Assembly (NCBI GenBank): GCA_001510575.1 | Contig: LNGK01000004.1 | Location: 2,241,956 to 2,305,955 of the forward strand | Direction of reading: 5' to 3' | Origin: Knoxdaviesia capensis | Lineage: Eukaryota; Ascomycota; Sordariomycetes; Microascales; Gondwanamycetaceae | Length of the DNA: 64,000 nt | Part shown: piece by piece, positions 23,461 through 34,622 of the stretch | How the letters are laid out: every line of letters starts with the position of its first letter | Numbering within the stretch: position 1 is the first letter of the stretch | Program-made: the position numbers and the translations under genes | The notes under the pieces: generated by a model | What the model saw: the letters and a program-made list of their open reading frames with translations, nothing else | Database searches by the model: none | Told to the model about the DNA's origin: nothing

Positions 23461-23695
23461 ATACTTTTGCTTCGCCTAAGAATGTGCGGGTGTTTGTCCC
23501 GCTGAAGTAGTCTCTGCTGCTGCGACTGGGGGTTTTCTTTCGACCTTCTTGACCGCCCGTCGGAACCGCCGGCGCAATCGAAGATACTTTCGCTCCATCT
23601 AAGGGACTGCGGGCGTTGCAACCGCTGAAGTAGTCTCCGTTGCGACTGGGGGTTCACTTTCGGCCTCCGTGACAACCGGCCGGGGCGTAATCGTC
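23461..23695 (-). repeat. Tandem duplication of the 3' end of the WDR48-like gene
   Basis: Two diverged direct copies lie side by side: 23584-23695, which encodes the C-terminus and stop of the WD40 gene, and 23461-23580, just downstream of its stop. Shared blocks include GCTGAAGTAGTCTC and GCGACTGGGGGTT, 123 and 120 nt apart. The only length change seen is 3 nt. On the minus strand both copies encode a version of PPVA-ETTSA-TPA followed by TAG. Confidence 0.8.
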
Positions 23696-26600
23696 TTGCG
23701 ACCGTTGGCTTTGTAGTAGAGCATGACATCGCTGCCGCCCTTCCAGATGTGGGCACGCAGCGTGGCCAGACTCATTTTGCATGGTAGAAGCTATGAGGAG
23801 ACATGTTAGAATAGGCCGACTGAGCAACAGAGAAATGGGCTTGGGGTGTCTTACCTGATCGTTGCAGTACAGCTCAAGGTACTCCTCAGGCTGTAGCTCA
23901 TCTGGCTCTGCGTCTTCGGGAAGCGGATCTATCTTCTCCGCCACATATGCCAGGATCTTACGCACACGGAGCATTCTGTTGGCGTTGAGGCGATTATTTC
24001 CGTCTACGGAGGTGATCCGCGGTAGAAGATCCTGCCAGGGCTGGAGCACAAAGGACACCTTGACGGGGTCCTTGAATGGGATCTGGTTCATCAGAAGCAC
24101 GTCACCGAGCCACATGGCACTACGCTGCTCGATGATCTCGGCGTCCTTGGCAACTGTATCCACCGTGCCCATGTAGATGTTGGAGCTGACTCCGGCGGAT
24201 GTCTCCTCCTGCAAGATAATCTTCGTGCCTGAGGGCAGTTTCAACATCGGGGTGTCGCTGGGTTGGCTGGGCGTGAGCTTGGATTCAAGCGGCTGGTCGG
24301 GCGCGTCGGCCAGTTGCTTTTCGTATTCGCGGCGCACCTTTTGGAGGACGCCGTAAAAGCTGTCGTCGACCTCCTTTTCATGCGTCGAAGAAGCTTCCGA
24401 CTCCTCAGCCTTCTCATCGGTGGCTGCCGTCTTGTCGGGCGCTTGGGCCGTTGATGCCGACCGGCCAAGTTTCTTGGATCCGAATCCCATTCCCATGCGG
24501 AACTTCTTGCCAAAAGGCGTGCTGGGCGTTTTCGCCTGGTCTTCCTTGGCCTTTTCCTTTTCCTTCTCCTTCTCCTTTTCCTTCGTCTTGGCATCAGCCG
24601 CCTCGGTAGCTGCTGGTGTAGGGGGGATTGCGTTGACCTTAGGAGCCTGGAGGGCTGCAATAGGCTCGATAGGAGCAATTGCACTGCTGAAGTAGTCGTC
24701 CTGCGAGGGTCTACTAGTCTGCGACAGTCTCTTATCGAGAGCGGTGAGATGAGGCGAAGCTTGCGATTGTTCTTGTGTCAGCCCAAGGCCAGGAGTGGCC
24801 ATAGCAATGCTAAATCCGGGGGTTAAAGGTCCATGGCTGCTGGAGGCAAGTGCTTGGCCATCGGCGCCAAGGTTGGTGGATGGGATGGCAATCGATGCGG
24901 GAGGCTTGGCGCGGGAGCCGTACTTCTTTTCAGCTTCATCGGACAGCTTCTTTCGATAGGCGGCGTCTCGCTCCAGTTCGACATCGACAACACCAGCGAA
25001 CAAATTGCGGAGAATCCATTTGCCCAGGTTGACTATGAGAGAAGCAGAAAAGAAAGGTTAACATTTTTGGCTTCCGGAAAGTACGGGGGACTTGGACACA
25101 ACTGCAGTCGGATAGAAGGGGAGACATACTTCTTTGGTCCTCTCTGAAATCAGAGGCATTCTCGAGTTCCAACTCATCGGCATACACTTCACCGTCAAAG
25201 CAGTTGAACGGCTCCAAGACCACAGTAAGACTTCCGGAGCTGATGTCAATCGAGCACCACGGCGCTATAGCTTCTAGGGTGTTGACTTCAGGCAGGATGT
25301 CTTGGATGTGACGCTTGCCAAAGCTCTTGATGGGCTTGGCCTGGATCAAATCCCACAGCAAAACGTCGCCAGCAGTGTCGAGAGTGAGGACTCGTCTGCG
25401 GTCATCTAGGAGTTTGTGCTTCACGAGACCGAATTCTCCCTCAATCGTCTCCTCTGGCAAGTGGTGTATGGGCTCAACCACCGGGACTACATTGTCCAGA
25501 ACCTCCGAGCCCTTGCGGCCGTTGACGGTGCTGGTGAGCGTTTTGACATCGGCGTCGCGGTGCACGGAGGGGAACGAGGCGGTGTTGGAAATGCGCAGGA
25601 TGCTGTGGGCGGGGATTTCCTTCTTCGTTGAGGCACCGTTCGTGGCGGGAGCGGACGCGGTTGGTGCAGGAGCCGGAGATTCGATCGACTGGGTGACGAC
25701 GGAAGCCGAGCGCGAATGTGTGCGGTAAGCCTCGGGAAGCTGGATTTGCGCTCCTGTGTCGACCGATCGCCAGCGGTTGATGGACGAGCTCGACGTGGCC
25801 GTCCAGACGTAATCGCCACAAGCAACAACCTTGCTAACCCCGTCAGTCTCGCGGGCCAGAGCCAGCGACAGGCCGTCGTCCAAATCCTCGAGGGAGCCGC
25901 GGACATCGGTCTTGACGACCAGTCCGGACCGGTCGCTGCTGTAGAAGACGCCGAGGGTGGGGTCCTCGGACGAGAGCGACCAGACACTGTCGTTGTGCAT
26001 GGTGAAGGTGTACATACAGCGACCGGCCGTGACACTCCATAGCTTGATGGTCTGGTCGGAGCTTGCAGTCAAGACCTTGTCGCCATCCTCGTTGAGCAGA
26101 ATGGCCCGGATGTTGTCGGTATGTCCGACAAACTTGCTGATCTTCTTGCCGGACTTGGGGTCCCAGAGTCTCACGATTGATTCCGGCCCGCCACTAGCCA
26201 TCAGATTGCGGGAAACAGCCAGCGAGTACACCGAGCCCTTCTCGGGGATTTCCTCGCCACTGACATCAATCTCCAAGGTTTTGCCGCCGCCATTGAGATC
26301 CCACAGGTAGATCATGCGATCGAGACCACCTGAAGCGACGTAGTTGGCACCCGACGCGGCGGGCGGGGCAGCAACACACTTGACATAGTCGGCATGTTCT
26401 CCGATCTTGTGGGGCTCAGTAGAATCTTCGGCGAAAGGGCGCCAAACCTTCACGGTAAGGTCGGATGAAGCGGAAACCAGAGCTTCGTTGTTGGAAGTGA
26501 GGACGATGTCGTTGATCCAGTGAGTATGGGCTTGGGTCTGTTTACGCAAGGTCGAGGCGGCTTTGGGTGGCTTCGTCGTGATCGAACCGTCGAACGAGTG

Positions 26601-27198
26601 CTTGAGGTTTAGATTGAGGTCCCAGGCGCACACCATGCCATCGCGGCCGCCGGAGTACCTGTGAGAGGAGGGACGAACACGTGAGCACAACAGAAACAGA
26701 AGAAAATGGCAGTGGTAGTTGTCAGGGATACGTACAGGATGGCATTGTCACGGTCGACAGCAAGGCCGTTCACACCAAGTCTATGTCCACCAAACGAAGC
26801 CTTTGGAAGTTCGAGAACTGCATGAGGGAGAGAAAGTCACGAGTGTGTTAGTAGGTAGTCTCAGACATGCTTGTTTGCAGTCATAGAAGACACAAGAGTA
26901 GTGCCGAAAGGACCTGTGCGTCATAGAAGGACAAGGGGTACAGTTGCGCCGGGGTTTCAACCAACGGACAGCGGAACAGAAACACAAGCCGAAACCCAAC
27001 CGACGACAAACATCCCACGGAGGACATGCCGCAAGAGGCGAGAAAGACAACGAAGTTACAGTAGGACAGAGAGACATGGCGCATCACAGACGGCAATGCG
27101 CATATACAGGGGGAAAGCCTCAGCAGGTTTCATGAGACAAGCAAACACCACTTACCGTAACTGATTCGTTGGCGGGCCTTCTTAGCAGCCACCGCCAT
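23599..27198 (-). CDS. WD40 repeat protein, WDR48/UAF1 family with C-terminal DUF3337 (1007 aa)
   Basis: Five exons, all in frame: 27198-27156, 26817-26736, 26658-25130, 25032-23855, 23790-23599. The N-terminus MAVAAKKARQRISYVLELP leads into a WD40 propeller whose blades read LYSGGRDGMVCAWDL, ALVSASSDLTVKVW, YVASGGLDRMIYLWDL, LMASGGPESIVRLWD and VLTASSDQTIKLW. The second half has a conserved block (DVLLWDLIQAKPIKSFGKRH, INLGKWILRNLFAGVVDVELE), a charged linker with a KEKEKEKEKEK run, and the terminal domain (LATLRAHIWKGGSDVMLYYK) seen in WDR48 proteins. WDR48/UAF1 activates ubiquitin-specific proteases such as USP1, USP12 and USP46; in fission yeast the equivalents are Bun62/Bun107, and in Aspergillus CreC is a related WD40 partner of CreB. 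The last exon is partly duplicated downstream. Confidence 0.92.
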
Positions 27199-28939
27199 GA
27201 TAAGTTGGCATGAAAGATATGGATGAGATGAAGTGAGGAGAAAGAGGAACACAGCGAGATGATGATACTGTGTCTATCAGAATATGGAAGTCCCGAATTA
27301 TGCACGAGATTGAAAAGGGACACAAGATAAGATAAGATCTGAAGCAATAACCTGGAGAAATAGAAAATAAAGAAATGAAGAGAAGACGAAGAAGTAAAAG
27401 ATGGGGAGATAAGAGGAGGAAGTGAAAGTGGTGAGAAGATCGATCGAAGCTAAGTGGGACACGACGAAAAAGAGTGTGGCTGATGGAATCAGACGTATTT
27501 TCTTTTGGTGGGCGGCCCTGACGGCCCGTTTTGGGACTTCTGCCACCTGGAAAATTAGCGGCTCGAGTAGCCGACATTTGGGGTAAGTACGATGTGGTTG
27601 GATTTTTATTTTTGGAGGAAGGTACAGTGGCTGGGACCTGCTAAAAGACGTTATCGCGTTCCCCTTGCAGTCGCGATGCTGGGCATTCTGCGGGGATAAA
27701 TGCGCGGGGCTTTTGTTGGTGGTTGCTTTTTTGGAGGTGGCTGGCACTTGCCTGACCTGGAAGAGAGAGAGAGGGTTGCACCTGCCGATATCCAGAGGAG
27801 AAACTGAGGCAGGTTGCACGTGTTGCTCGCTTGGTCGCTCCTTCCTGCTGAAATCCTTCTGGACAGGCTTCTAGACTTCTTCCCAATTGTCCTGATATCA
27901 TGAAGAACATCTGCACCCGTTTTCTCTAGTATCAACCTCTGGCCTTTTCTTGTGCGACCTGATATTTCTTTCCTCTGCATATAATGCGGCCGTTATAGTG
28001 GGTAGCCCACTGGTTCCTGGTTGTATGCTCGCCCTAACCCACGCACTTTCAGGGCTGGCCAGGCCACGTTATAGCTTCTCCACCCATCATCTAGCGAAAT
28101 GGCTTCTGTGCCTTTATCCAGGCGCCTAAGATTCTAGCGCCCGCTTAAGTCTAGGACCTCTCCTCCCTGCTGGGGACAGTTGGCGTTGAAGTTGATCCTC
28201 CAGGTATTCGGCTTCCTGCGCAGTTTGACATCTGCCGCCAGCCAGGATATGCATGCAATAAGCTCGCCAGCGCAAAACTTCAGACGACAGCGGAGTGTTA
28301 CGTGACACTTCATGTCCTGTGCCACCGGTTACGGAACCAGGTTTGCTCGTTTCGTCGTGTTTGCTCATGATACCACGATGCCAAGAACTGTTTCCTTCTC
28401 GGCTCCCAGATCGATCGCATCGCCGATCGCGGATGCTCACGAACATGGTAAAGATGAGCGAGAGAGCGAGCTGTCGAACCGGGCAGACAATTCTCTTTTG
28501 CTGCAAACCATCGCCGGTATCGAACCGCAAGCACCAGTGACTACCGTAACAATGACAGACGGGAACAGAGAAATCCCGCCATCCGGACAACGAGCAAAGT
28601 CCTTCCTTGAATGAGTGATGTTTGATCTTGCACTTGCTTCATACGTGCTTCACATGTCCCACTCTCAATGGAAAGAACGGAAGTCTGCTTGGCAGCAAGA
28701 AAAAAACCACAACGACACAGGCGTACATGTAAACCTCCGGAGCCAGACAACTGGCCGATTAACTTGACCTCTCTCTTCTGTCCCCCTCTCCTGTCTTTAT
28801 TCTCCTCCACTCATTCCTTCGTCTCCCTGTTCTTCCTCTCCAACTTGCAACGGGCCTAGAACCGAGGAGACAGTATCACCAACTGTCAAGACTTCATTTT
28901 TTTCCCACCCGGGCCTCATCTACACACCAAAAAGCTATC
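27199..28939. other. Divergent intergenic region
   Basis: This 1.7-kb gap lies between WDR48-like (minus) and the aspartic protease (plus). From about 27.2 to 27.5 kb the plus strand is A/G-rich, that is T/C-rich on the strand of the WD40 gene, as expected of its leader. The last 150 nt before 28940 are T/C-rich on the plus strand, as expected of the protease leader. No gene was seen; open frames around 28.1-28.6 kb show no recognisable pattern. Confidence 0.45.
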
Positions 28940-30403
28940 ATGAAGCCTGTCCTTGTCCTCAGCCTTCTGGCCGGCACGGTTGCTGCCATCGAGGCCAAGA
29001 CCGGAGTCCTGACTCCAGAAATGTCTCGCCTTATCGACGGAATCACCTTCAAGTCTCTCATCGCCGTCAACGCGCCCGCCAAAGATGCCATCACCGGCCG
29101 CGTGCAGACCCTCCGCCGGGTCAGCAACCAGCGCGGAGGCCACTCGGCCGCCAACGCCATCCGCGAAGTCAAGAAGCGCAACCTCGCCGCACGCGGCACC
29201 CCCATCCAGAACCTGACGGCTGTGTCGGAGTTTTCCACCCAGTACGCCGTCGAGGTGCTGTGGGATGGCCACCCGGTCGAGTTGATCTTCGACACCGGCA
29301 GCAGCGACACCTGGACCGTCAAGTCGGATTTTGTGTGCCTGACGCCGTTTGGCACCGAGCTCCCGCAGTCGTCGTGCCACTGGGGCCCCAACTTCATCGA
29401 CAGCTTTGCGTACAACACCACCAACGAACTTCACTTTGCCACTGTCTACGGCTCCGGCGAACAGATCAGCGGCCCCACGGGCCTCAGCGACCTGACTCTC
29501 GGCGGCATTGCCGTGATGAACCAGACGGTGGCTCTGGCCAATGCCACTTACTGGCTCGGTAACAACGTGACCAATGGCATTCTCGGAGTGGCTTATGGCG
29601 CGCTGACCAGTGCCTACCGCGGCCCAACTGGCGAAGAGAGGCCGGATCTGGAGCAGACTTACACTCCGGTGCTGGCTACTATGGTGAATCAGGGGCTCAT
29701 CCAGCCGTACTTTAGTGTACTCATGGAGAAGGGCACGGGCGACGGAGTTGTGGCTTGGGGAGGCATTCCCATCACGCCCTGGACTCCGAAGACCTTCTCG
29801 ACCACCCCTATCTTGATTGTATGTTGGTTCTCCGCCAAGTGTGAATGCCATGGTGCATTGCATTAACAAATTACTCTCACTTCTTCTTACAGGCCAGCGT
29901 CCAACCCATCAAATCTTCATCTTACGAGTACTCTTACTACACCATCATGGTTGATGGAATGCAGTGGGGACAGACAACTGATTCTCGCAAGTTTCTGTAT
30001 ATTGTCGACACCGGTACCACGCTGATGTATCTCCCTCCTCGTATGTATTCATGCAAACCCTTTTATCCCTCAGACAACTGACTAACTGTCTCCAGAACTT
30101 GCCGAGGCCATCGCCAATGAGTTCCAGCCCCGGGCCGTCTACATCTCACAATATGGCAGCTACTTTGTGCCCTGCTACTCTAGTCCGCCGCGACTTGCCG
30201 TGATTATCGGAGGCTCCAAGATGTGGATCAACCCTGACCACCTCATCTACCGCGATTTCGTCGATCCTGTGACGGGATACTGCGCTCTGGGTATCACCAC
30301 GGGAGGATCCGGGCCGTATATTCTGGGAGATGTGTTCCTCCAGAGTGTGATGGCTGTGTTTGATGTCGGGGCTGCCCAGATGAGATTCTACTCGCCGTAT
30401 TAG
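28940..30403 (+). CDS. Secreted aspartic protease, pepsin family A1 (444 aa)
   Basis: Three exons, 28940-29818, 29893-30040 and 30096-30403 (introns of 74 and 55 nt). The N-terminus MKPVLVLSLLAGTVAAIEA is a signal peptide with a probable cut after AIEA or nearby. A propeptide of about 70 residues ends at a dibasic KEX2-like site (EVKKR). The mature enzyme has both catalytic motifs, FDTGSSDTW (about residue 115) and VDTGTTLMYLPP, plus GILGVAYG and the terminal YILGDVFLQSVMAVFDV block. The Tyr flap region reads ATVYGSGEQISG. It should be a secreted, acid-active endopeptidase. Several N-X-S/T sites suggest N-glycosylation. Two Cys in the first lobe (VCLTP and SSCHW) may form a disulfide. There is no C-terminal GPI signal. 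Confidence 0.94.
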
Positions 30404-30674
30404 AATCTCATTCATTGTCGTCCGTTTTCTTTGCCCTACTAATTGACATTCACGATAGGAGTAGAAAGGCCGCGTCATGATCTTATAAAATTAACTTTTC
30501 TTTTTACGGTTCTCGATCGAGTTTTTTATCAAGCTTCCCCTAATTTCCTCCCAACTGCAACCACTACCTACAACTCGTCATATCTATCATTAAATATTAT
30601 AAAAGAAGAGATCTATTATCAAAACATCTTGACTCGTGACAACTCATTTTTCCTTCGCCGCAGACTCAACCAAC
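30404..30674. other. Short convergent spacer
   Basis: This 270-nt AT-rich spacer between the protease and the reductase genes holds both 3' ends. No gene was seen. Confidence 0.5.
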
Positions 30675-31697
30675 TTAAGCAGAAGCGGCCTTAACGCGGA
30701 GGAGCTGAGTGTAGGTATCCTTCATGGTCTCCCCGAGAGTGCGGTACTTCAAGCCAAGTTCACGGGTGACCTTGGATCCATCCACATCGTACACATCGGG
30801 GTAGACGCCAGGGGTTCCGGCCGGAAGACTGTCCTTGAGCTCGGGAAGGGCCTCGCGGGCAGCCTCGACAGCGAGCTGGTAGTTGAAGCGCTGGCCAGTC
30901 CACCAGCGCTGGCCACCGGCAGAGGGAGTCTCAAAGGCAAGTATGTGGACCAGCGCGACGTCGCGGACATCGACGAAGCCGCCGAAGTCGAACGGGGGCA
31001 GCTCCTTAGCGCCGAGCAGGCCGTACAGCAGGCTAATCGACTCGCCGAGGGCTTTCGGGCTCGCGGGGTCAGTCAGGTACGGGCCAAAGACCCACGGCGG
31101 GTTGATCGCGGCCACATCGAACTTGACGTCGGCCTTGTGGGCCTCGATCCAGTCCCACACGGCGCGCTCGGCCAGCGACTTGCTGGCGCAGTAGGCCTCC
31201 GCACCGCCAGCCACGGACGCGCGCTCAAAGGTGGTCGGGTTCCAGTCCTTCTCGTCGTAGGTGTATCCCGGGCGGGCGCCGGCATTGGGGTCGAGCACGG
31301 CCGCGTGGCTGGAGGTGATGACGACGCGGCGGACGTTCGGGCCGTTGGCCTTGGCGGCCTCGAGCACGGCGAGCGAGCCCTGGATGGCCGGGTTGAGGAG
31401 GTCGCGCACGTTGTCCTCGGGGCTCAGGATGAATGGCGAAGCGGAGTGCAGCACGCCGATCACGTCGGGAGTAAAGGCGGAGGCATAGGCAGCGGCGTCG
31501 GTCAGGCTGGGCACAACGGCGGTGGTCAGAGTGCCGGCGGCGGTAGCAGTGGGGAACTGAGCGGTGATCTTGGCGGCGGCGGAGGCAGAGCGGGCGGTTG
31601 CCACGACGGAGTACCCACGGTTGAGGGAGTTCTGGATCAGATGGGCTCCAAGGAAGCCCGATCCGCCGGTGATTAGAAGAGTATTGGGGGCAGACAT
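30675..31697 (-). CDS. NAD(P)-dependent reductase, extended SDR (dihydroflavonol-4-reductase / Gre2-like, 340 aa)
   Basis: This is a single-exon gene. The start at 31697 (MSAPNTLLITGGSGFLG) places the dinucleotide-binding motif TGGSGFLG right after the first strand, as in the extended short-chain dehydrogenases; an in-frame GTG 57 nt upstream is unlikely to be used. The active site is visible: SSHAAV with the catalytic Ser and YCASK (Tyr-X-X-X-Lys). NPPWVFGPYL and FVDVRDVALVHILAFE are typical of ketoreductases of the DFR/Gre2 group, which reduce ketones, aldehydes such as methylglyoxal, or flavanol-like substrates with NADPH. The substrate cannot be read from sequence. Codon use is strongly GC-biased. 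A TATA-like run lies about 120 nt upstream. Confidence 0.9.
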   Translation of the reverse strand: MSAPNTLLITGGSGFLGAHLIQNSLNRGYSVVATARSASAAAKITAQFPTATAAGTLTTAVVPSLTDAAAYASAFTPDVIGVLHSASPFILSPEDNVRDLLNPAIQGSLAVLEAAKANGPNVRRVVITSSHAAVLDPNAGARPGYTYDEKDWNPTTFERASVAGGAEAYCASKSLAERAVWDWIEAHKADVKFDVAAINPPWVFGPYLTDPASPKALGESISLLYGLLGAKELPPFDFGGFVDVRDVALVHILAFETPSAGGQRWWTGQRFNYQLAVEAAREALPELKDSLPAGTPGVYPDVYDVDGSKVTRELGLKYRTLGETMKDTYTQLLRVKAASA

Positions 31698-34371
31698 TGT
31701 TGGTGGAATAGACGTGGGGTAGTTGGTATACGGTGTGTGTTCGTCAACGACCAAGAAGATGTGAAGATGAGAACGAAGCTGATCAAAGAGATGACAGTCA
31801 AAGGGAGATGGCTGGTATATATATCAGACTGTGAGAGTTGGGAAGGTTGGAAGCTGTGATTATTGGTTGTGGTTGATGGTTGTAGTAGCTGTTGTAAGAT
31901 GTTCTGATTGCGGTGATGAGATGATGAAGCGGATCTCTCATTTTTAAAACTCAAGTCTCCTCGAGCAGACAGCTCCTTATATATATCTTGTCCTCAAGTG
32001 GTACACAGCTACTCCATCATGACAGATGATTGGCATACCACCACCCAACCTTGGCCCATATCCGAGAAATCCGTCTTGGTGTGGCCTATTTCCGGCGGAC
32101 AGTCGTCAAAAGACGGCGATCGTGTCAGTGTGAGAGTGTGTGTGTGACAGCTGCATAGCTCCGAAGTTAGAAGCAGAGTGGGGAAAAGGGGCCCCAACCC
32201 CCGATGAATAATGTTTGGTTCCAGACTCCCGATGAATAAACGCCTGGACAGGGAGCCAGCCCAAAGGCCGATGTGGAAATAAGGGTGGCCATAGCTTCTG
32301 CTCCGCGGATCCAGAGGGGTGGAGAACCAGGAAGTGAGACAAGAGCTTGTAAGAACACAACACCAAGGAGAACCGCAAGGAACAACAGTGACGTCACCCA
32401 CAAGTAACGCCGATCGTGGTGTATTTAGGGTTTTGGGTTTCCCCTGGAAGCGCCAATCTTCTGATATATCGATCACCTATCCCCGAAAGGGTCCTTCAGC
32501 CCTGGCAGCTAGGGTCTCTTTTTCGGCGTTGCCAGAGAATCGGGGGTAAATATGGCAGCCTGAATGTCGCTTGTGCCTTGCGTCTAGGCAGCAGTTTACA
32601 AGCCTGAGCATCGATCGTCCCGAAACGTCAATCTGCCTGTGTCGCAATTCCGTGGGAATGCGCACAAATATCGAGCATCATGGCATGCACACGCAACTCG
32701 CGTCCCACCGCCATGGCGCGACAGTCAAATCCAGACCGGTCGCAGAGTCTCAGAGTGTTCTGGTCTCCCTACGTGTCTCTCTTGATAAAGCAACATCAGC
32801 GTCCGTGTCTAAAGCCTTCCACTGCATGCCCCTCTCTGTATGTGTATCTGGCGTTCCTAATCCCGCTGAAATGGTGGTGTTGGCGTACCGTGGAGCCAGT
32901 GCCGCTGGCATCTCGTAGGTGACTGATTAAGGACCACGGTATGCAGGAATGTATCCTCGATGCAGGCCCTTGGGAACCAGGCCGATAAACTCTGGGAAGA
33001 AGCGTTAACCTTGCTTCTTTAACACCCCACGCGTAAGCCCGTAAGGCAGTAGAGTGTTAGTGTGAGTGGGTGATGCTGGGTTTCCCCTGGCGGTGTCGTG
33101 CTGTGGCAAACGAGTGCCGATGACTGCTCCCAAATGACCCCCGTGCCTATTAACGCCGACACCGTACACGGCCCCACACATTTCGGCGAACACTAACCCC
33201 GCTATGTCCGGAACTCCACGCCAGATGCCATTATTAATTCTCCCGTTTGGGCAATCTGTCCAGAAACCTTAAATCCTCCTCTTATGGCTTTCCAAGCATC
33301 TTTCTCAAAGGTTCCCCCGAACGCCGTTGTTCGGACTTTAGCCGTGCCTGGCTGACAACACCGAACCTTGAATAACGGTGGTATCGACCGTGTTGGATGG
33401 TGAGACCTCAATGCAAAACTCATATCGCTGCAAGCCAAGCACACACACACACACTTGTCTCGATCATCCAGGCCGTTCCAGACATCTCCAGGTGGACTGG
33501 ATACCTATCTACGCCTCTTCAGGTTTTCTGTTTCCAAGGCCGAATCACACCATTTTGTTCATCCCACCACCACCACCACCGCGTTTGCATGCATCGTGAG
33601 AGATCCGCGCCAACTCACACGCACTCGTGCACCGCCGACTTTTTTCTTCGTCCCCCCTCGGCAAGTGGTGCGCCCGCCGCCGGCCAACTCGGCGTGGGAC
33701 AAATGAACCCCGCCGGAACACCCGGAATCTCATGAATGAAGTGCGGAGTTGTCGGACCGCTGAAGGAGGCGGACGGGGTTAGATAGCGGGAGTCCATTGA
33801 TATAGAGGCTTTTCGCGCCCCTCTTGTCTTCTGTCGTCGGGTTTCGAAGGTTGTTCTTCCATATCTCCTCTCTGATCCTGAGGCCGGGACGAGCCTGAAG
33901 AACAAACGCCAAGCGCTGATGCTTCTGCCAGGCTTGAATGATGTTAGGAGCACACAGGTATCTATGGGAGGCACTTTGGAAGTCTGACATTTAAAAATGG
34001 TGAGGTTTTCCATTTGGTTCCAATGATCGATTCTGTGAAAATTTGAAGAAGATGAACTGATTTTCCCTTCTGGGATTTGGGTGTTCAAACGAGAACCTTC
34101 TTGGTGATCAGCTCGATCTGATCTCATGCCCTGGCCCCAACGACGTCTCCATCCGTGACCATCGAGTTTAGAACCGTTTCCACAAGGTCTCTTTTTTCTT
34201 CCTTTTTCTTTTTTTTTTTTTTTTTTTTCTAATGACAGATGCTCCGAGGCCAGAATGCTCGAGTCAGCGCGAAAAGATAATCCAGCTTTACCAAGCTCGT
34301 CCACCGAAGCAAAAAGATGACCGCCTATCCAGCAACGTTCCAGCCCCATAAGTATAAGGTGTGCTCTCAAT
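31698..34371. other. Gene-free accessory-looking region
   Basis: Apart from the promoter of the reductase gene (31.70-31.95 kb), I see no gene here. Open frames occur on both strands but none has a recognisable domain, splice pattern or coding bias. A CA-repeat lies at about 33440-33454 and a 20-odd-nt T-run at about 34210-34230. Confidence 0.4.
31816..31824 (-). promoter_or_regulatory. Possible TATA box of the reductase gene
   Basis: TATATATAT on the minus strand lies about 120 nt upstream of the reductase ATG at 31697. Position and sequence fit a core promoter TATA element; no transcript start is known. Confidence 0.35.
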
Positions 34372-34399
34372 AGCTCTGTGGCAAGTTAGCCACAGAGCT
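34372..34399. repeat. Perfect 11-bp hairpin
   Basis: An 11-bp perfect inverted repeat, AGCTCTGTGGC (34372-34382) and GCCACAGAGCT (34389-34399), is separated by a 6-nt loop. It lies about 110 nt beyond the tRNA-like unit on its transcribed (minus) side. It may be an RNA hairpin or a footprint of a small element. Confidence 0.6.
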
Positions 34400-34508
34400 G
34401 AACGACTCGAAGCAAGGCCCAGGAGGTCCGGAGAGAACTAAAGGCGAATAAAATATATCGATCCGTCGTATATATTTCAATAGCCACTCCGTCGCGAGGA
34501 AGCCCGAA

Positions 34509-34622
34509 CGCCCGTCTAAGGAGTCGAACCTCGCGGGAATTCGAACGGGCGACCTTCAACCAGGTTGCGCAGCGCCGCCTGAAGCACGAACTGGGCTCAT
34601 AACCGCTGAGCTAAAACGGGCC
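34509..34622 (-). ncRNA. tRNA-derived, SINE-like RNA polymerase III unit
   Basis: On the minus strand the unit opens with GGCCCGTTTTAGCTCAGCGG, in which TAGCTCAGCGG is a good A-box, and ends with a perfect B-box (GGTTCGACTCC, 34530-34520) and GACGGGCG, whose 3' end pairs with the 5' end over seven to eight base pairs. A second B-box-like run (GTTCGAATTCC) lies at 34546-34536. A canonical tRNA cannot be folded: the D-loop has an extra base, the anticodon arm is mismatched, and about 25-40 extra nucleotides separate it from the T-arm. A TTTT run at 34453-34450 could terminate transcription, giving about 170 nt. The best reading is a tRNA-derived SINE copy or a degenerate tRNA gene. Confidence 0.5.

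Noticed and set aside
30636..31676. A 346-codon plus-strand frame opposite the reductase gene
   Set aside because: The minus strand has the complete SDR motifs (TGGSGFLG, YCASK). The plus-strand frame is a shadow of biased codons.
33615..34370. A 251-codon minus-strand frame
   Set aside because: It runs through a long T/A homopolymer (a run of Lys) and has no protein-like pattern.
34509..34622. A functional intron-containing tRNA (Met or Thr) gene
   Set aside because: A- and B-boxes are good, but the anticodon arm and variable region cannot be folded canonically, so I call it tRNA-derived instead.
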